A DNA stretch of 13,863 nt from Flavobacteriales bacterium UBA6772 (GTDB lineage: Bacteria > Bacteroidota > Bacteroidia > Flavobacteriales > UBA7430): positions 1-13,863 of the forward strand of contig DKGK01000029.1 in the NCBI GenBank assembly GCA_002453265.1. The letters run 5' to 3'. Shown in pieces: positions 7,178-13,863 of this stretch. A program made the translations under genes and the position numbers. Position 1 is the first letter of the stretch, and each line of letters starts with the position of its first letter. The notes under the pieces are model-generated. The model made no database searches and was not told the DNA's origin. It saw only the letters and a list, made by a program, of their open reading frames with translations.

Positions 7178-8785
7178 ATGGCTTCAGCTAAGTACGTATT
7201 TGTAACAGGTGGTGTAACTTCATCATTAGGAAAAGGAATTATATCGGCTTCATTAGCAACTCTATTACAGAGTAGAGGCTATAGAGTAACGATCCAGAAA
7301 TTTGACCCTTATTTAAATGTTGATCCTGGAACGCTTAATCCTTACGAACATGGGGAGTGTTATGTTACCGAAGATGGTGCTGAAACAGATTTAGATCTTG
7401 GTCATTATGAGCGATTTATGAATCATCCTACTTCGCAAGCTAATAATGTTACTACGGGTAGAATATACCAGTCCGTAATACAAAAAGAGCGTAGAGGAGA
7501 TTTCTTAGGAAAAACCGTTCAGGTAATTCCTCATATTACAAACGAAATTAAAGAACGCATGCAAATCCTTGGGAATTCTGGGGATTACGATGTTGTTATT
7601 ACTGAAATTGGTGGTACTGTAGGCGATATTGAATCACTACCTTATGTAGAAACTGTTCGTCAAATGTGTTGGAAAAAACCAGCTGACTGTGCTGTAGTAC
7701 ATTTAACACTAGTTCCTTATTTATCTGCTGCAGGCGAATTAAAAACTAAGCCTACCCAACATTCTGTTAAACAATTACAAGAATCTGGGGTTTTTCCAGA
7801 TGTATTGGTTTGTAGAACAGAACATGATATTAACGCAGGGATTCGTAGAAAAATCGCTCTTTTCTGTAATGTACAGCCAGAAGCTGTAATACAATCTATA
7901 GACGCGGCTACTATTTACGATGTACCTCGTTTAATGAAGGAAGAAAAGCTAGATCAAGTAGTTCTTAAAAAATTAGGCTTAGACAATACAGGGGAATCTG
8001 ATGTTTCTCACTGGGAAGAATTTGTTCATAATTTAAATAATCCTACAGACACAGTTGAGATCGCTTTAGTTGGGAAGTATGTAGAATTGAAAGATTCGTA
8101 TAAATCTATTTCCGAAGCACTTATTCATGCGAGTGCTGCTACACGTTGTAAAGTTAACTTACACTGGATTCATTCTGAAAAATTAACAGAACTTTCGGCA
8201 GCTGAAGCTTTAAAAGGTATGGATGCTATATTGGTAGCTCCAGGTTTTGGATCTCGTGGTATTTCGGGAAAACTTTATTCTGTTCGTTTTGCTAGAGAAA
8301 GTAATACACCATTCTTAGGGATTTGCCTAGGTATGCAAGCCGCTGTAATAGAATTTGCTCGTAATGTTCTTAATTTTTCTGATGCTCATTCAAAAGAGAT
8401 GAATCCAGAAACTACTCATCCTGTAATTGATATTATGGAAGAGCAAAAGAAAATCACCAATATGGGTGGTACTATGCGATTAGGTTCTTGTGCTTGCGAT
8501 TTAAAGAAAGGAACTATTGCCTACGAGGTTTACGGTGAAGAACATATTAACGAACGTCACCGACATAGATACGAATTTAACAGTAAATACCTTACAGACT
8601 TCGAAGCTGCTGGTATGATTTCTACAGGAGTTAATCCAAAAACAGGCTTAGTAGAGATTGTAGAAATCCCTACGCATCCTTGGTTTGTTGGAGTTCAATT
8701 TCACCCGGAATATAAAAGTACCGTTGCCAATCCTCACCCATTATTTGTGAGTTTCGTAAAGGCAGCATTAAAGAATAAAGCTTAA
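7178..8785 (+). CDS. pyrG: CTP synthase (glutamine-hydrolysing)
   Basis: A 535-residue CTP synthase of normal length. It aminates UTP to CTP with ATP and glutamine, the last step of pyrimidine ribonucleotide synthesis, in the cytoplasm. The synthase domain (about 1-270) opens KYVFVTGGVTSSLGKGI (5-21), containing the phosphate-binding SSLGKG loop, followed by KFDPYLNVDPGTL and YEHGECYVTEDGAETDLDLGHYERF. The class I glutaminase domain (about 290-535) has the GICLGMQ nucleophile elbow with catalytic Cys383, and HPEY with His509 and Glu511 completing the triad. All key residues are present. The start is the only sensible ATG. yidC follows after five bases, so the two are co-transcribed and probably translationally coupled. 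With carB it is the second pyrimidine gene in the window, but not in the same operon. Confidence 0.98.
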   Translation: MASAKYVFVTGGVTSSLGKGIISASLATLLQSRGYRVTIQKFDPYLNVDPGTLNPYEHGECYVTEDGAETDLDLGHYERFMNHPTSQANNVTTGRIYQSVIQKERRGDFLGKTVQVIPHITNEIKERMQILGNSGDYDVVITEIGGTVGDIESLPYVETVRQMCWKKPADCAVVHLTLVPYLSAAGELKTKPTQHSVKQLQESGVFPDVLVCRTEHDINAGIRRKIALFCNVQPEAVIQSIDAATIYDVPRLMKEEKLDQVVLKKLGLDNTGESDVSHWEEFVHNLNNPTDTVEIALVGKYVELKDSYKSISEALIHASAATRCKVNLHWIHSEKLTELSAAEALKGMDAILVAPGFGSRGISGKLYSVRFARESNTPFLGICLGMQAAVIEFARNVLNFSDAHSKEMNPETTHPVIDIMEEQKKITNMGGTMRLGSCACDLKKGTIAYEVYGEEHINERHRHRYEFNSKYLTDFEAAGMISTGVNPKTGLVEIVEIPTHPWFVGVQFHPEYKSTVANPHPLFVSFVKAALKNKA

Positions 8786-8790
8786 GTAAA

Positions 8791-10620
8791 ATGCTACAAC
8801 AAGAAAAAAAGACCGATTATAATTCGGTAATTGGATTTGCACTTATCGGAATTATTTTATTCTGGTTTTTAAGCAATCAGGCTCAAATAGATGAAACAGA
8901 ACGATTGGCAAATACAGAAGTTGTTGCCGAAAACACTGAATCTAATTCTATTTCAGATCCTGTAATTACAGTTAGTACTATTGAAACAGACTCTGTATCC
9001 TCGGCACAATTAATAGAAGCTTATGGTGCTTTTGCAAAAGCGGCAAGTAAAGAAGATATTTCTGAAAAGTTCTATTTAGAAAACGACTTAGTAAAAGTTG
9101 AACTTGCTGCAAAAGGAGCTCGTGTAACAAGTGTGTTTTTAAAAGAATACCAAACTTACGATTCGCTTCCAGTAAACTTACTTAGAGAAGATTCTTCTTT
9201 ATTTAATCTTACATTCTGGTCTCAAAATAGACGTTTGCAAACAAGCGATTTTGTTTTCGAAACGAACCAATCTAGAGTAGGAGACAAGCAGGTACTTTCT
9301 ATGCGATTAAAGGTTGAAGAAGGGAAATATTTGGAATTCGCTTATTCTTTAGAGCCCAATTCTTATAAGGTAGATTATACCCTAAATTTAATTGGTTTAG
9401 ATGGTTTAATTCAAGCTCAAAACCCAATAGAATTAGATTGGTCTGTTAAGATTCCTCGTCAGGAAAAAAACAGAGATAACGAAGCCATGAATACCTCAGC
9501 GTATTATTTTACTGATGGCGAAGTTGATTATTTATCTTCTACTTCAGACGATTCTGAAAGAGTATTGAATACAGATTGGATTGCTTTTAAATCTCAGTAT
9601 TTTTCTACAGCTCTTACAGCTTCAAATTTAGGTAAAGAAATAGACTTGAGTTCTGTAGCACATCCCAACTCACAAAACTACTTAAAAACTATTTCTGCTT
9701 CTACACAATTAAAATACCAAGGAGGCTCTACTTCTTATGCAATGGAATGGTTCTTTGTGCCTAACCACGTAAAGACTTTAAAATCTTACGACAATGGTTT
9801 AGAGGAATTAGTTCCTCTAGGTTGGAGTATTATTGGTTGGATTAACAAATACATTGTAATTAACATTTTTAATGCTTTTGAAAGCTGGGGATTAAATTAC
9901 GGTATTATTATTCTGTTAATGGCTTTGCTTATAAAAATGGCCTTGTTTCCATTTACGTATAAGTCCTATACATCAATGGCTAAAATGCGTGTGTTAAAAC
10001 CACAAATTGATGCGATTAACGAGAAGTTCGAAGACCAAATGAAGCGTCAGCAAGAGACTATGTCTTTGTATAAGCAGGTTGGTGTGAGTCCTTTAGGTGG
10101 ATGTATTCCAATGTTGTTCCAAATGCCAATTCTATTTGCTTTATTCCGTTTCTTCCCTGCTTCTATAGAACTTCGTCAGCAAGGATTTCTTTGGGCAAAC
10201 GACTTATCTACCTACGATTCTATTTACGATTTAGGTTTTAGTATCCCTTTTTATGGAGACCACATAAGTTTGTTTACTTTATTGATGACGGTTACTACTG
10301 TTTTACAAATGAAGTTTAGTAACAGTATGTCTTCTTCTACTACGCAAATGCCACAGATGAAGTATATGATGTACATGATGCCTGTTATTTTCTTAGGTGT
10401 GATGAACAATTATGCAGCGGCATTGAGTTACTACTATTTCTTAGCCAACTTAATTACTTTTGCACAGCAAAAAGTTATTGCTGGTATGACAGACGATTCT
10501 GCTTTATTAGCTAAAATGGAAGCTAAAAAAGAAGTAACTCCTAAAAAGGGAAAATCTAAGTTTCAGGCTCGTTTAGAAAATATGATGAAAGAGCAACAAG
10601 AAGCTAAAAAGAAAAAGTAA
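8791..10620 (+). CDS. yidC: membrane protein insertase YidC
   Basis: A 609-residue inner-membrane insertase that helps membrane proteins fold into the bilayer, alone or with SecYEG. A first transmembrane helix lies at about 13-28 (VIGFALIGIILFWFL). A large periplasmic domain of beta type spans about 95-330 (FYLENDLVKVELAAKGARV opens it). The conserved insertase core at about 368-560 includes NYGIIILLMALLIKMALFPFT, the cytoplasmic coiled-coil loop with KMRVLKPQIDAINEKFE, then LGGCIPMLFQMPILFALF, a helix near 491-507 and the last pair near 527-558. The C-tail is Lys-rich (KKGKSKFQARLENMMKEQQEAKKKK spans 585-609), consistent with ribosome contact. The full two-domain form is usual for Gram-negative bacteria. 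It is the second gene of the operon and ends in a strong terminator. Confidence 0.97.
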   Translation: MLQQEKKTDYNSVIGFALIGIILFWFLSNQAQIDETERLANTEVVAENTESNSISDPVITVSTIETDSVSSAQLIEAYGAFAKAASKEDISEKFYLENDLVKVELAAKGARVTSVFLKEYQTYDSLPVNLLREDSSLFNLTFWSQNRRLQTSDFVFETNQSRVGDKQVLSMRLKVEEGKYLEFAYSLEPNSYKVDYTLNLIGLDGLIQAQNPIELDWSVKIPRQEKNRDNEAMNTSAYYFTDGEVDYLSSTSDDSERVLNTDWIAFKSQYFSTALTASNLGKEIDLSSVAHPNSQNYLKTISASTQLKYQGGSTSYAMEWFFVPNHVKTLKSYDNGLEELVPLGWSIIGWINKYIVINIFNAFESWGLNYGIIILLMALLIKMALFPFTYKSYTSMAKMRVLKPQIDAINEKFEDQMKRQQETMSLYKQVGVSPLGGCIPMLFQMPILFALFRFFPASIELRQQGFLWANDLSTYDSIYDLGFSIPFYGDHISLFTLLMTVTTVLQMKFSNSMSSSTTQMPQMKYMMYMMPVIFLGVMNNYAAALSYYYFLANLITFAQQKVIAGMTDDSALLAKMEAKKEVTPKKGKSKFQARLENMMKEQQEAKKKK

Positions 10621-10643
10621 TTTCTTGAAAATATTTGAAAAGG

Positions 10644-10673
10644 AAAGCCCCGCATTTGCGGGGCTTTTTTTTT
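10644..10673 (+). terminator. pyrG-yidC operon terminator
   Basis: An 11-pair stem (AAAGCCCCGCA at 10644-10654 with TGCGGGGCTTT at 10657-10667) with a very tight loop, and nine T in a row (10665-10673). It is the strongest intrinsic terminator in the window, 23 bases after the yidC stop. Confidence 0.95.
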
Positions 10674-10684
10674 GATACATTTAA

Positions 10685-10711
10685 ATTCATCAAGTTTTAA
10701 TATTGATGAAT
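10685..10711. repeat. 9-bp perfect inverted repeat upstream of the acyl-CoA dehydrogenase
   Basis: ATTCATCAA (10685-10693), 9-base spacer, TTGATGAAT (10703-10711). No T tract follows, so it is not a terminator. It lies about 77 bases before the -7 box of the dehydrogenase gene. It could be a regulator binding site or a leftover hairpin. Confidence 0.5.
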
Positions 10712-10768
10712 ACTTCGAGTAGATGTAAGTGTTTTAATTATAACAGGTTCTAAATCATTTCTTATTAA

Positions 10769-10785
10769 ACAATGCGTGCATTGAT
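10769..10785. promoter_or_regulatory. proposed operator of the acyl-CoA dehydrogenase
   Basis: ACAATGCGTGCATTGAT contains the dyad CAATGC-GT-GCATTG (10770-10783). It sits four bases before the -7 box of the dehydrogenase gene, where a bound protein would block RNA polymerase. The motif recurs (14 of 17 bases) at 13074-13090 between the MarR-type regulator and the thiolase. Assignment to that regulator is inference. Confidence 0.5.
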
Positions 10786-10787
10786 TA

Positions 10788-10795
10788 TATTTTTG
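10788..10795 (+). promoter_or_regulatory. -7 box of the acyl-CoA dehydrogenase
   Basis: TATTTTTG is a full match to TAnnTTTG. The predicted start near 10800 gives a leader of about 18 bases. No TTG -33 element is seen; the expected region is partly taken by the dyad at 10770-10783. Confidence 0.5.
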
Positions 10796-10817
10796 TATTA
10801 TTGTAAATCTTAACAAA

Positions 10818-12590
10818 ATGTATGCAATGAATATGAAAGGAGGCGCTTTTATTTACCAAACAACATCTTCAAAGGATGTCTTTGTACCTGAAGACTTTAA
10901 CGAGGAGCAAATAATGATCAAAGAGATGATTATTGATTTTGTTCAGCAAGAAGTACAACCCAATTTAGATAAGTTAGATTCTATGACAGATAAAACTTTA
11001 ATGCCTTCGGTATTAAAGAAAGCTGGAGCTTTGGGTATGTTAGGCGTTAATATTTCTGAGGAATTAGGAGGTATGGACTTAGACATGGTAACAACACTAA
11101 TATTTGGTGAAACTACGGCTCACGGACATGCATTTGCAACCGCAATAGGAGCACATACTTCTATAGGTTCTTTGCCAATTGTATATTATGGTACAGATAC
11201 TCAAAAAGAACAATACCTTCCTGGTTTAGCAAATGGAGAACTAATAGCTTCATACTGCTTAACAGAACCAGATGCAGGATCTGATGCTAATTCTGGAAAG
11301 ACTAAAGCGATTTTAAACGAAGCAGGTACACACTATAGTATTAACGGTCAGAAAATGTGGATCACCAATGGTGGATTTGCAGATTTATTTATTGTTTTTG
11401 CTAAAATTGACGACGATAAAAACCTTTCAGCATTTATTGTAGAAAAAGCTTTTGGTGGTATTACTTTAGGTGAGGAAGAACGTAAAATGGGAATCAAAGG
11501 TTCTTCTACAATACAAGTATTCTTTAACGACTGTATGGTTCCAAAAGAAAACCTTTTAGGAGAGCGTCAAGGTGGATTTAAAATTGCCTTAAACATTCTT
11601 AATTCGGGTAGAGTTAAAATTGGAGCAAGTGCTGTAGGTGGTGCAAAAGTAGCTATTTCTATTTCTGTTCGTTATGCTAAAGAGCGCAAACAATTTGGGA
11701 AATCAATTTCAGAATTTGGTGCTATTCAGCACAAGTTAGGAGATATGGCTATTAAAGCTTTCGCTACCGAATCTGCTACCTATAGAATTGGTAATCTAAT
11801 AGATAAGAAATACCAAGAATTAAAAGCTGCAGGGGCTTCTCAAAACGAAGCTAAAGTAAATGCTATTCGCGAATACGCTATAGAATGTTCTATTGCTAAA
11901 GTGTATGGATCAGACATTCTTTGTTATGTAACCGACGAGGCGATACAAATTCACGGTGGAATGGGTTATGCCATGGAAACAGGCGTAGAGCGTGGCTACA
12001 GAGATGCTCGTATTACTAAAATTTACGAAGGAACCAACGAGGTAAACCGATTGTTGATTGTAGGTGAGTTAATGAAAAGAGCTTTCCAAACAAAAGAAAT
12101 TGCTGTTTTACCAGCTATGAAAAAAGCGCCTGTAAAAGCGGCTACTTCACTGCTTAATTTTGGTGATTCACCATTAGATAAACGTATAGAAAACTTAAAG
12201 CAACTATTTTTGTTACTTACAGGTTCAGCAGGAAATAAATTAAAGAAAGACCTTGTAAATCAACAAGAGATAGTAATGAATCTTTCGGATATACTTACCG
12301 AGATATTTGTGCTGGAATCGACTTTCTTAAGAGCTCAAAAAGCCAAAGCAAATAAGCATGCTAAAGCAGAATTATTTGGGAAAATTGCAGAAGTACAAGC
12401 TTTCGATGCATTCGAAAAAGTACATACAGCTGCAAAAGAAGTTATAAATGCCTATACTTCGGGACTAGAAAATAAGATGATGAAGAAATTCATAAATAGC
12501 TTAGTACCAGATTATAGTATAAATGCCAAAGAATATAGAAGGGAAGTTGCTATGAGTTTGATAACCGAAAACGGCTATTCACTTAGCTAG
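10818..12590 (+). CDS. acyl-CoA dehydrogenase, VLCAD-like with C-terminal extension
   Basis: A 590-residue flavoprotein that makes the first, trans-2 double bond in fatty acyl-CoA during beta-oxidation. The N-terminal helical domain spans about 28-140, the middle beta domain contains CLTEPDAGSDA (147-157) and KMWITNGGFADLF, and the C-terminal helical domain has YAKERKQFGK (286-295), QIHGGMGYAMETGVERGYRD (377-396) and IYEGTNEV (402-409). Glu404 aligns with the catalytic base of medium-chain enzymes (YEG motif). An extra 150 residues or so after 430 match the layout of very-long-chain dehydrogenases (VLCAD/ACAD9) rather than the 380-residue short enzymes. Three in-frame ATGs (10818, 10827, 10833) are possible starts; I keep the first. 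Electrons would pass to ETF, not seen here. The 3' end overlaps the convergent regulator gene by 8 bases. Confidence 0.95.
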   Translation: MYAMNMKGGAFIYQTTSSKDVFVPEDFNEEQIMIKEMIIDFVQQEVQPNLDKLDSMTDKTLMPSVLKKAGALGMLGVNISEELGGMDLDMVTTLIFGETTAHGHAFATAIGAHTSIGSLPIVYYGTDTQKEQYLPGLANGELIASYCLTEPDAGSDANSGKTKAILNEAGTHYSINGQKMWITNGGFADLFIVFAKIDDDKNLSAFIVEKAFGGITLGEEERKMGIKGSSTIQVFFNDCMVPKENLLGERQGGFKIALNILNSGRVKIGASAVGGAKVAISISVRYAKERKQFGKSISEFGAIQHKLGDMAIKAFATESATYRIGNLIDKKYQELKAAGASQNEAKVNAIREYAIECSIAKVYGSDILCYVTDEAIQIHGGMGYAMETGVERGYRDARITKIYEGTNEVNRLLIVGELMKRAFQTKEIAVLPAMKKAPVKAATSLLNFGDSPLDKRIENLKQLFLLLTGSAGNKLKKDLVNQQEIVMNLSDILTEIFVLESTFLRAQKAKANKHAKAELFGKIAEVQAFDAFEKVHTAAKEVINAYTSGLENKMMKKFINSLVPDYSINAKEYRREVAMSLITENGYSLS

Positions 12591-13062
12591 ACTCCTCAAT
12601 TTCTTTAAGCATTTTATCGAGTGTATTAGAAGTAGATTTAGGTACAGAGTTAATTACTTCGTAGAAGTGTTTAACTTTAATAGGATCTAAATCGCCTAAC
12701 ATAGCGTTGTTTAATCGGAATACGGACTTTATAGAAACCTTGCGTTTTTCATGTCCTTTTTCGGTTAGTTTAACCAAAACCTTACGCTTATCACGAGCAT
12801 CGGGTACACGTTCTACCAAGCCATCAGTCTCCATAGACTTTAGAATGCGCGACAAGCTGTTAGGCTCCATTCCCATACGAGGAGCTATCTTTGTTACCGG
12901 AGTACCTTCTTCCTCGTATATGGCAATGAGTGTAAAGCCAACAGATAAGGTTATATCGTACGCTGTTGCAACTTGGTTAAACATGCGAGACATCTCAAAC
13001 CATGCAGAGCGTACTTTGTGAACAATTATTTGTTCGGCGTAAATTTCGTAATCATCAGTCAT
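12583..13062 (-). CDS. MarR-family transcriptional regulator
   Basis: A 159-residue dimeric winged-helix repressor-type protein. The N-terminal helices carry the dimer region (YEIYAEQIIVHKVRSAWFEM). The DNA-binding domain covers about 40-103, with TPVTKIAPRMGMEPNSLSRI (54-73) as the helix-turn-helix, LKSMETDGLVER leading to the wing, and the wing motif DARDKRKVLVKLTEKG at 88-103, the standard MarR signature (D-RD-R---V-LT-KG). C-terminal helices complete the dimer. The start is the ATG at 13062-13060. The frame can be read from a TTG at 13077, but that codon falls inside the motif at 13074-13090, so it is unlikely. It lies between a convergent acyl-CoA dehydrogenase and a divergent thiolase, so it most probably controls beta-oxidation genes in response to an acyl-CoA or fatty acid. 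The ligand is not known. Confidence 0.93.
   Translation of the reverse strand: MTDDYEIYAEQIIVHKVRSAWFEMSRMFNQVATAYDITLSVGFTLIAIYEEEGTPVTKIAPRMGMEPNSLSRILKSMETDGLVERVPDARDKRKVLVKLTEKGHEKRKVSIKSVFRLNNAMLGDLDPIKVKHFYEVINSVPKSTSNTLDKMLKEIEESS
13015..13047 (+). promoter_or_regulatory. possible thiolase promoter inside the 5' part of the regulator gene
   Basis: TTTG (13015-13018), 21 bases, then TAAATTTC (13040-13047), one mismatch from TAnnTTTG at the final base. Transcription would begin near 13052, with the motif at 13074-13090 inside the leader. No better plus-strand box is seen in the 57 bases between the two genes. This is a weak call. Confidence 0.3.
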
Positions 13063-13065
13063 GCG

Positions 13066-13073
13066 GCTAAAAT
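13066..13073 (-). promoter_or_regulatory. possible -7 box of the MarR-type gene
   Basis: TATTTTAG on the minus strand has one mismatch from TAnnTTTG. It ends only three bases before the ATG at 13062, so the transcript would be leaderless or nearly so if this box is used. Confidence 0.25.
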
Positions 13074-13090
13074 ACAATGCGTGGTTAGAT
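13074..13090. promoter_or_regulatory. proposed operator between the regulator and the thiolase
   Basis: ACAATGCGTGGTTAGAT shares its first ten bases, and 14 of 17 overall, with the dyad motif at 10769-10785. Here only one half of the dyad (CAATGC) is intact. It lies in the 57-base divergent gap, where one site could control both the regulator's own gene and the thiolase. Confidence 0.45.
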
Positions 13091-13119
13091 AAAAAAGAAA
13101 AAAAGAAGATTTTTTTAAA

Positions 13120-13863
13120 ATGAATAAAAAAAACATAGTTTTTATTGATGGTTGTAGAACACCATTTTTAAAGTCAGGTACCGATTACCTAAACCTGATG
13201 TCGTACGAATTAGGGCAGTTTGCCATTAAAGGATTGATCCAAAAAACGGGCTTAGACCCGAAAGAGGTAGATCAGGTAATTATGGGGACTGTAATTTCTA
13301 ATGTCCAAACTTCTAACGTAGCGCGTGAAGCTGCTTTAGGTGCAGGACTACCTAATACAGCCCATTGTCAAACGGTAACTCAAGCTTGTATTTCTGCCAA
13401 CAGAGCGATTTGTAATGGTATTAACGAAATATTAGTTGGTAATGCTGAGGTTGTTATTGCAGGTGGCGTAGAGAACACTTCTGATACACCTATTGGTTTT
13501 CCTAAAAAGATGCGTAATAAATTGTTTGGTGCTCAAAAATTACGAGGCTTAGGCGATACACTAAAATTTGTTTTTTCTTTGCGTCCTTCAGATTTTATTC
13601 CTGTTCGTCCTGCGGTTGCAGAATATATGACTGGTAGAACTATGGGTGAAGATTGTGATATTATGGCAGCTCGTTTTGAGGTTCCTAGAGTAGAACAAGA
13701 TGATTTTGCTTATCGTTCGCATCAACTTGCTGGTAAAGCACAAGAGGCTGGACACCTTGCCGAAGAAATGTGTGAGGTTACTATTTCGCCTAAATTCAAA
13801 GCGATAAACATTGACAACGGTATTCGTCCAACAGCAAAAAGAGAAAAGCTTGCTAAATTACGT
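13120..13863 (+). CDS. acetyl-CoA acyltransferase (thiolase), cut by right edge
   Basis: The first 248 codons of a thiolase. It cleaves 3-ketoacyl-CoA with CoA to acetyl-CoA and a shortened acyl-CoA, the last step of each beta-oxidation cycle. The start MNKKNIVFIDGCRTPF has the thiolase RTPF motif at 13-16. QTVTQACISANRAI (84-97) carries the acyl-binding nucleophile Cys90, followed by VVIAGGVENTSDTP (111-124). The insert at about 125-165 (FPKKMRNKLF...LKFVFSLRP) and YMTGRTMGEDCDIMA (169-183) resemble FadI and the mitochondrial trifunctional-protein beta subunit rather than acetoacetyl-CoA thiolases such as PhaA/AtoB. That would make it a partner of a FadJ-like hydratase/dehydrogenase, presumably beyond the right edge. 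The C-terminal half, with the remaining catalytic His and Cys, is outside the window. It is divergent from the MarR-type gene. Confidence 0.92.
   Translation, partial: MNKKNIVFIDGCRTPFLKSGTDYLNLMSYELGQFAIKGLIQKTGLDPKEVDQVIMGTVISNVQTSNVAREAALGAGLPNTAHCQTVTQACISANRAICNGINEILVGNAEVVIAGGVENTSDTPIGFPKKMRNKLFGAQKLRGLGDTLKFVFSLRPSDFIPVRPAVAEYMTGRTMGEDCDIMAARFEVPRVEQDDFAYRSHQLAGKAQEAGHLAEEMCEVTISPKFKAINIDNGIRPTAKREKLAKLR

Noticed and set aside
10836..10843. AAAGGAGG, a perfect Shine-Dalgarno-like string
   Set aside because: It is inside the coding region just after the third possible ATG and encodes the Lys-Gly-Gly of a family-like N-terminus. No suitable start follows, and Bacteroidota rarely use such sites.
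12707..13021. Open frame of 104 codons on the plus strand
   Set aside because: It is antisense to the MarR-type gene, whose helix-turn-helix and wing motifs are clear.
1..13863. Mobile element, phage, CRISPR or defence system
   Set aside because: No transposase, integrase, direct-repeat array, Cas or known defence domain is seen; the genes are housekeeping and their base composition looks even.

Overview
This window is ordinary chromosomal DNA from a Bacteroidota bacterium, most likely a marine- or soil-type member of the Flavobacteriales. The evidence is low GC content, promoters with a TAnnTTTG -7 box and no Shine-Dalgarno sequences, a short CarB lacking the allosteric domain, a TonB-dependent receptor with an N-terminal carboxypeptidase-like domain, a DUF4834-type small membrane protein, and a pyrG-yidC pair. 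Genus-level placement is not possible from the sequence alone.

Left part (1-4254): a partial ABC exporter on the minus strand runs off the left edge. It is divergent from rpmH (ribosomal protein L34), which has its own promoter and terminator. carB (large subunit of carbamoyl-phosphate synthase) follows with a strong terminator, then a small membrane protein of the DUF4834 type.

Middle (4255-7084): a 244-base spacer with three hairpins leads to an unrecognised 50-residue acidic peptide with three C-terminal cysteines. It forms its own small unit with a strong terminator. Next is an outer-membrane TonB-dependent receptor, whose true start lies well downstream of the longest open frame.

Right of centre (7123-10673): pyrG (CTP synthase) and yidC (membrane insertase) form a two-gene operon with a 5-base gap, a clear -7 box in front and a strong GC-rich terminator behind.

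Right end (10674-13863): a fatty-acid beta-oxidation locus. A VLCAD-like acyl-CoA dehydrogenase (+) meets a MarR-family regulator (-) tail to tail with an 8-base overlap. The regulator is divergent from an acetyl-CoA acyltransferase (thiolase) gene cut by the right edge. A 17-base motif in front of the dehydrogenase recurs with 14 of 17 bases identical between the regulator and the thiolase, so I propose it as the regulator's operator.

I see no mobile element, CRISPR array, tRNA or rRNA. Most of the window is housekeeping. The least explained items are the Cys-containing peptide with its surrounding hairpins, and the shared motif at the beta-oxidation genes.
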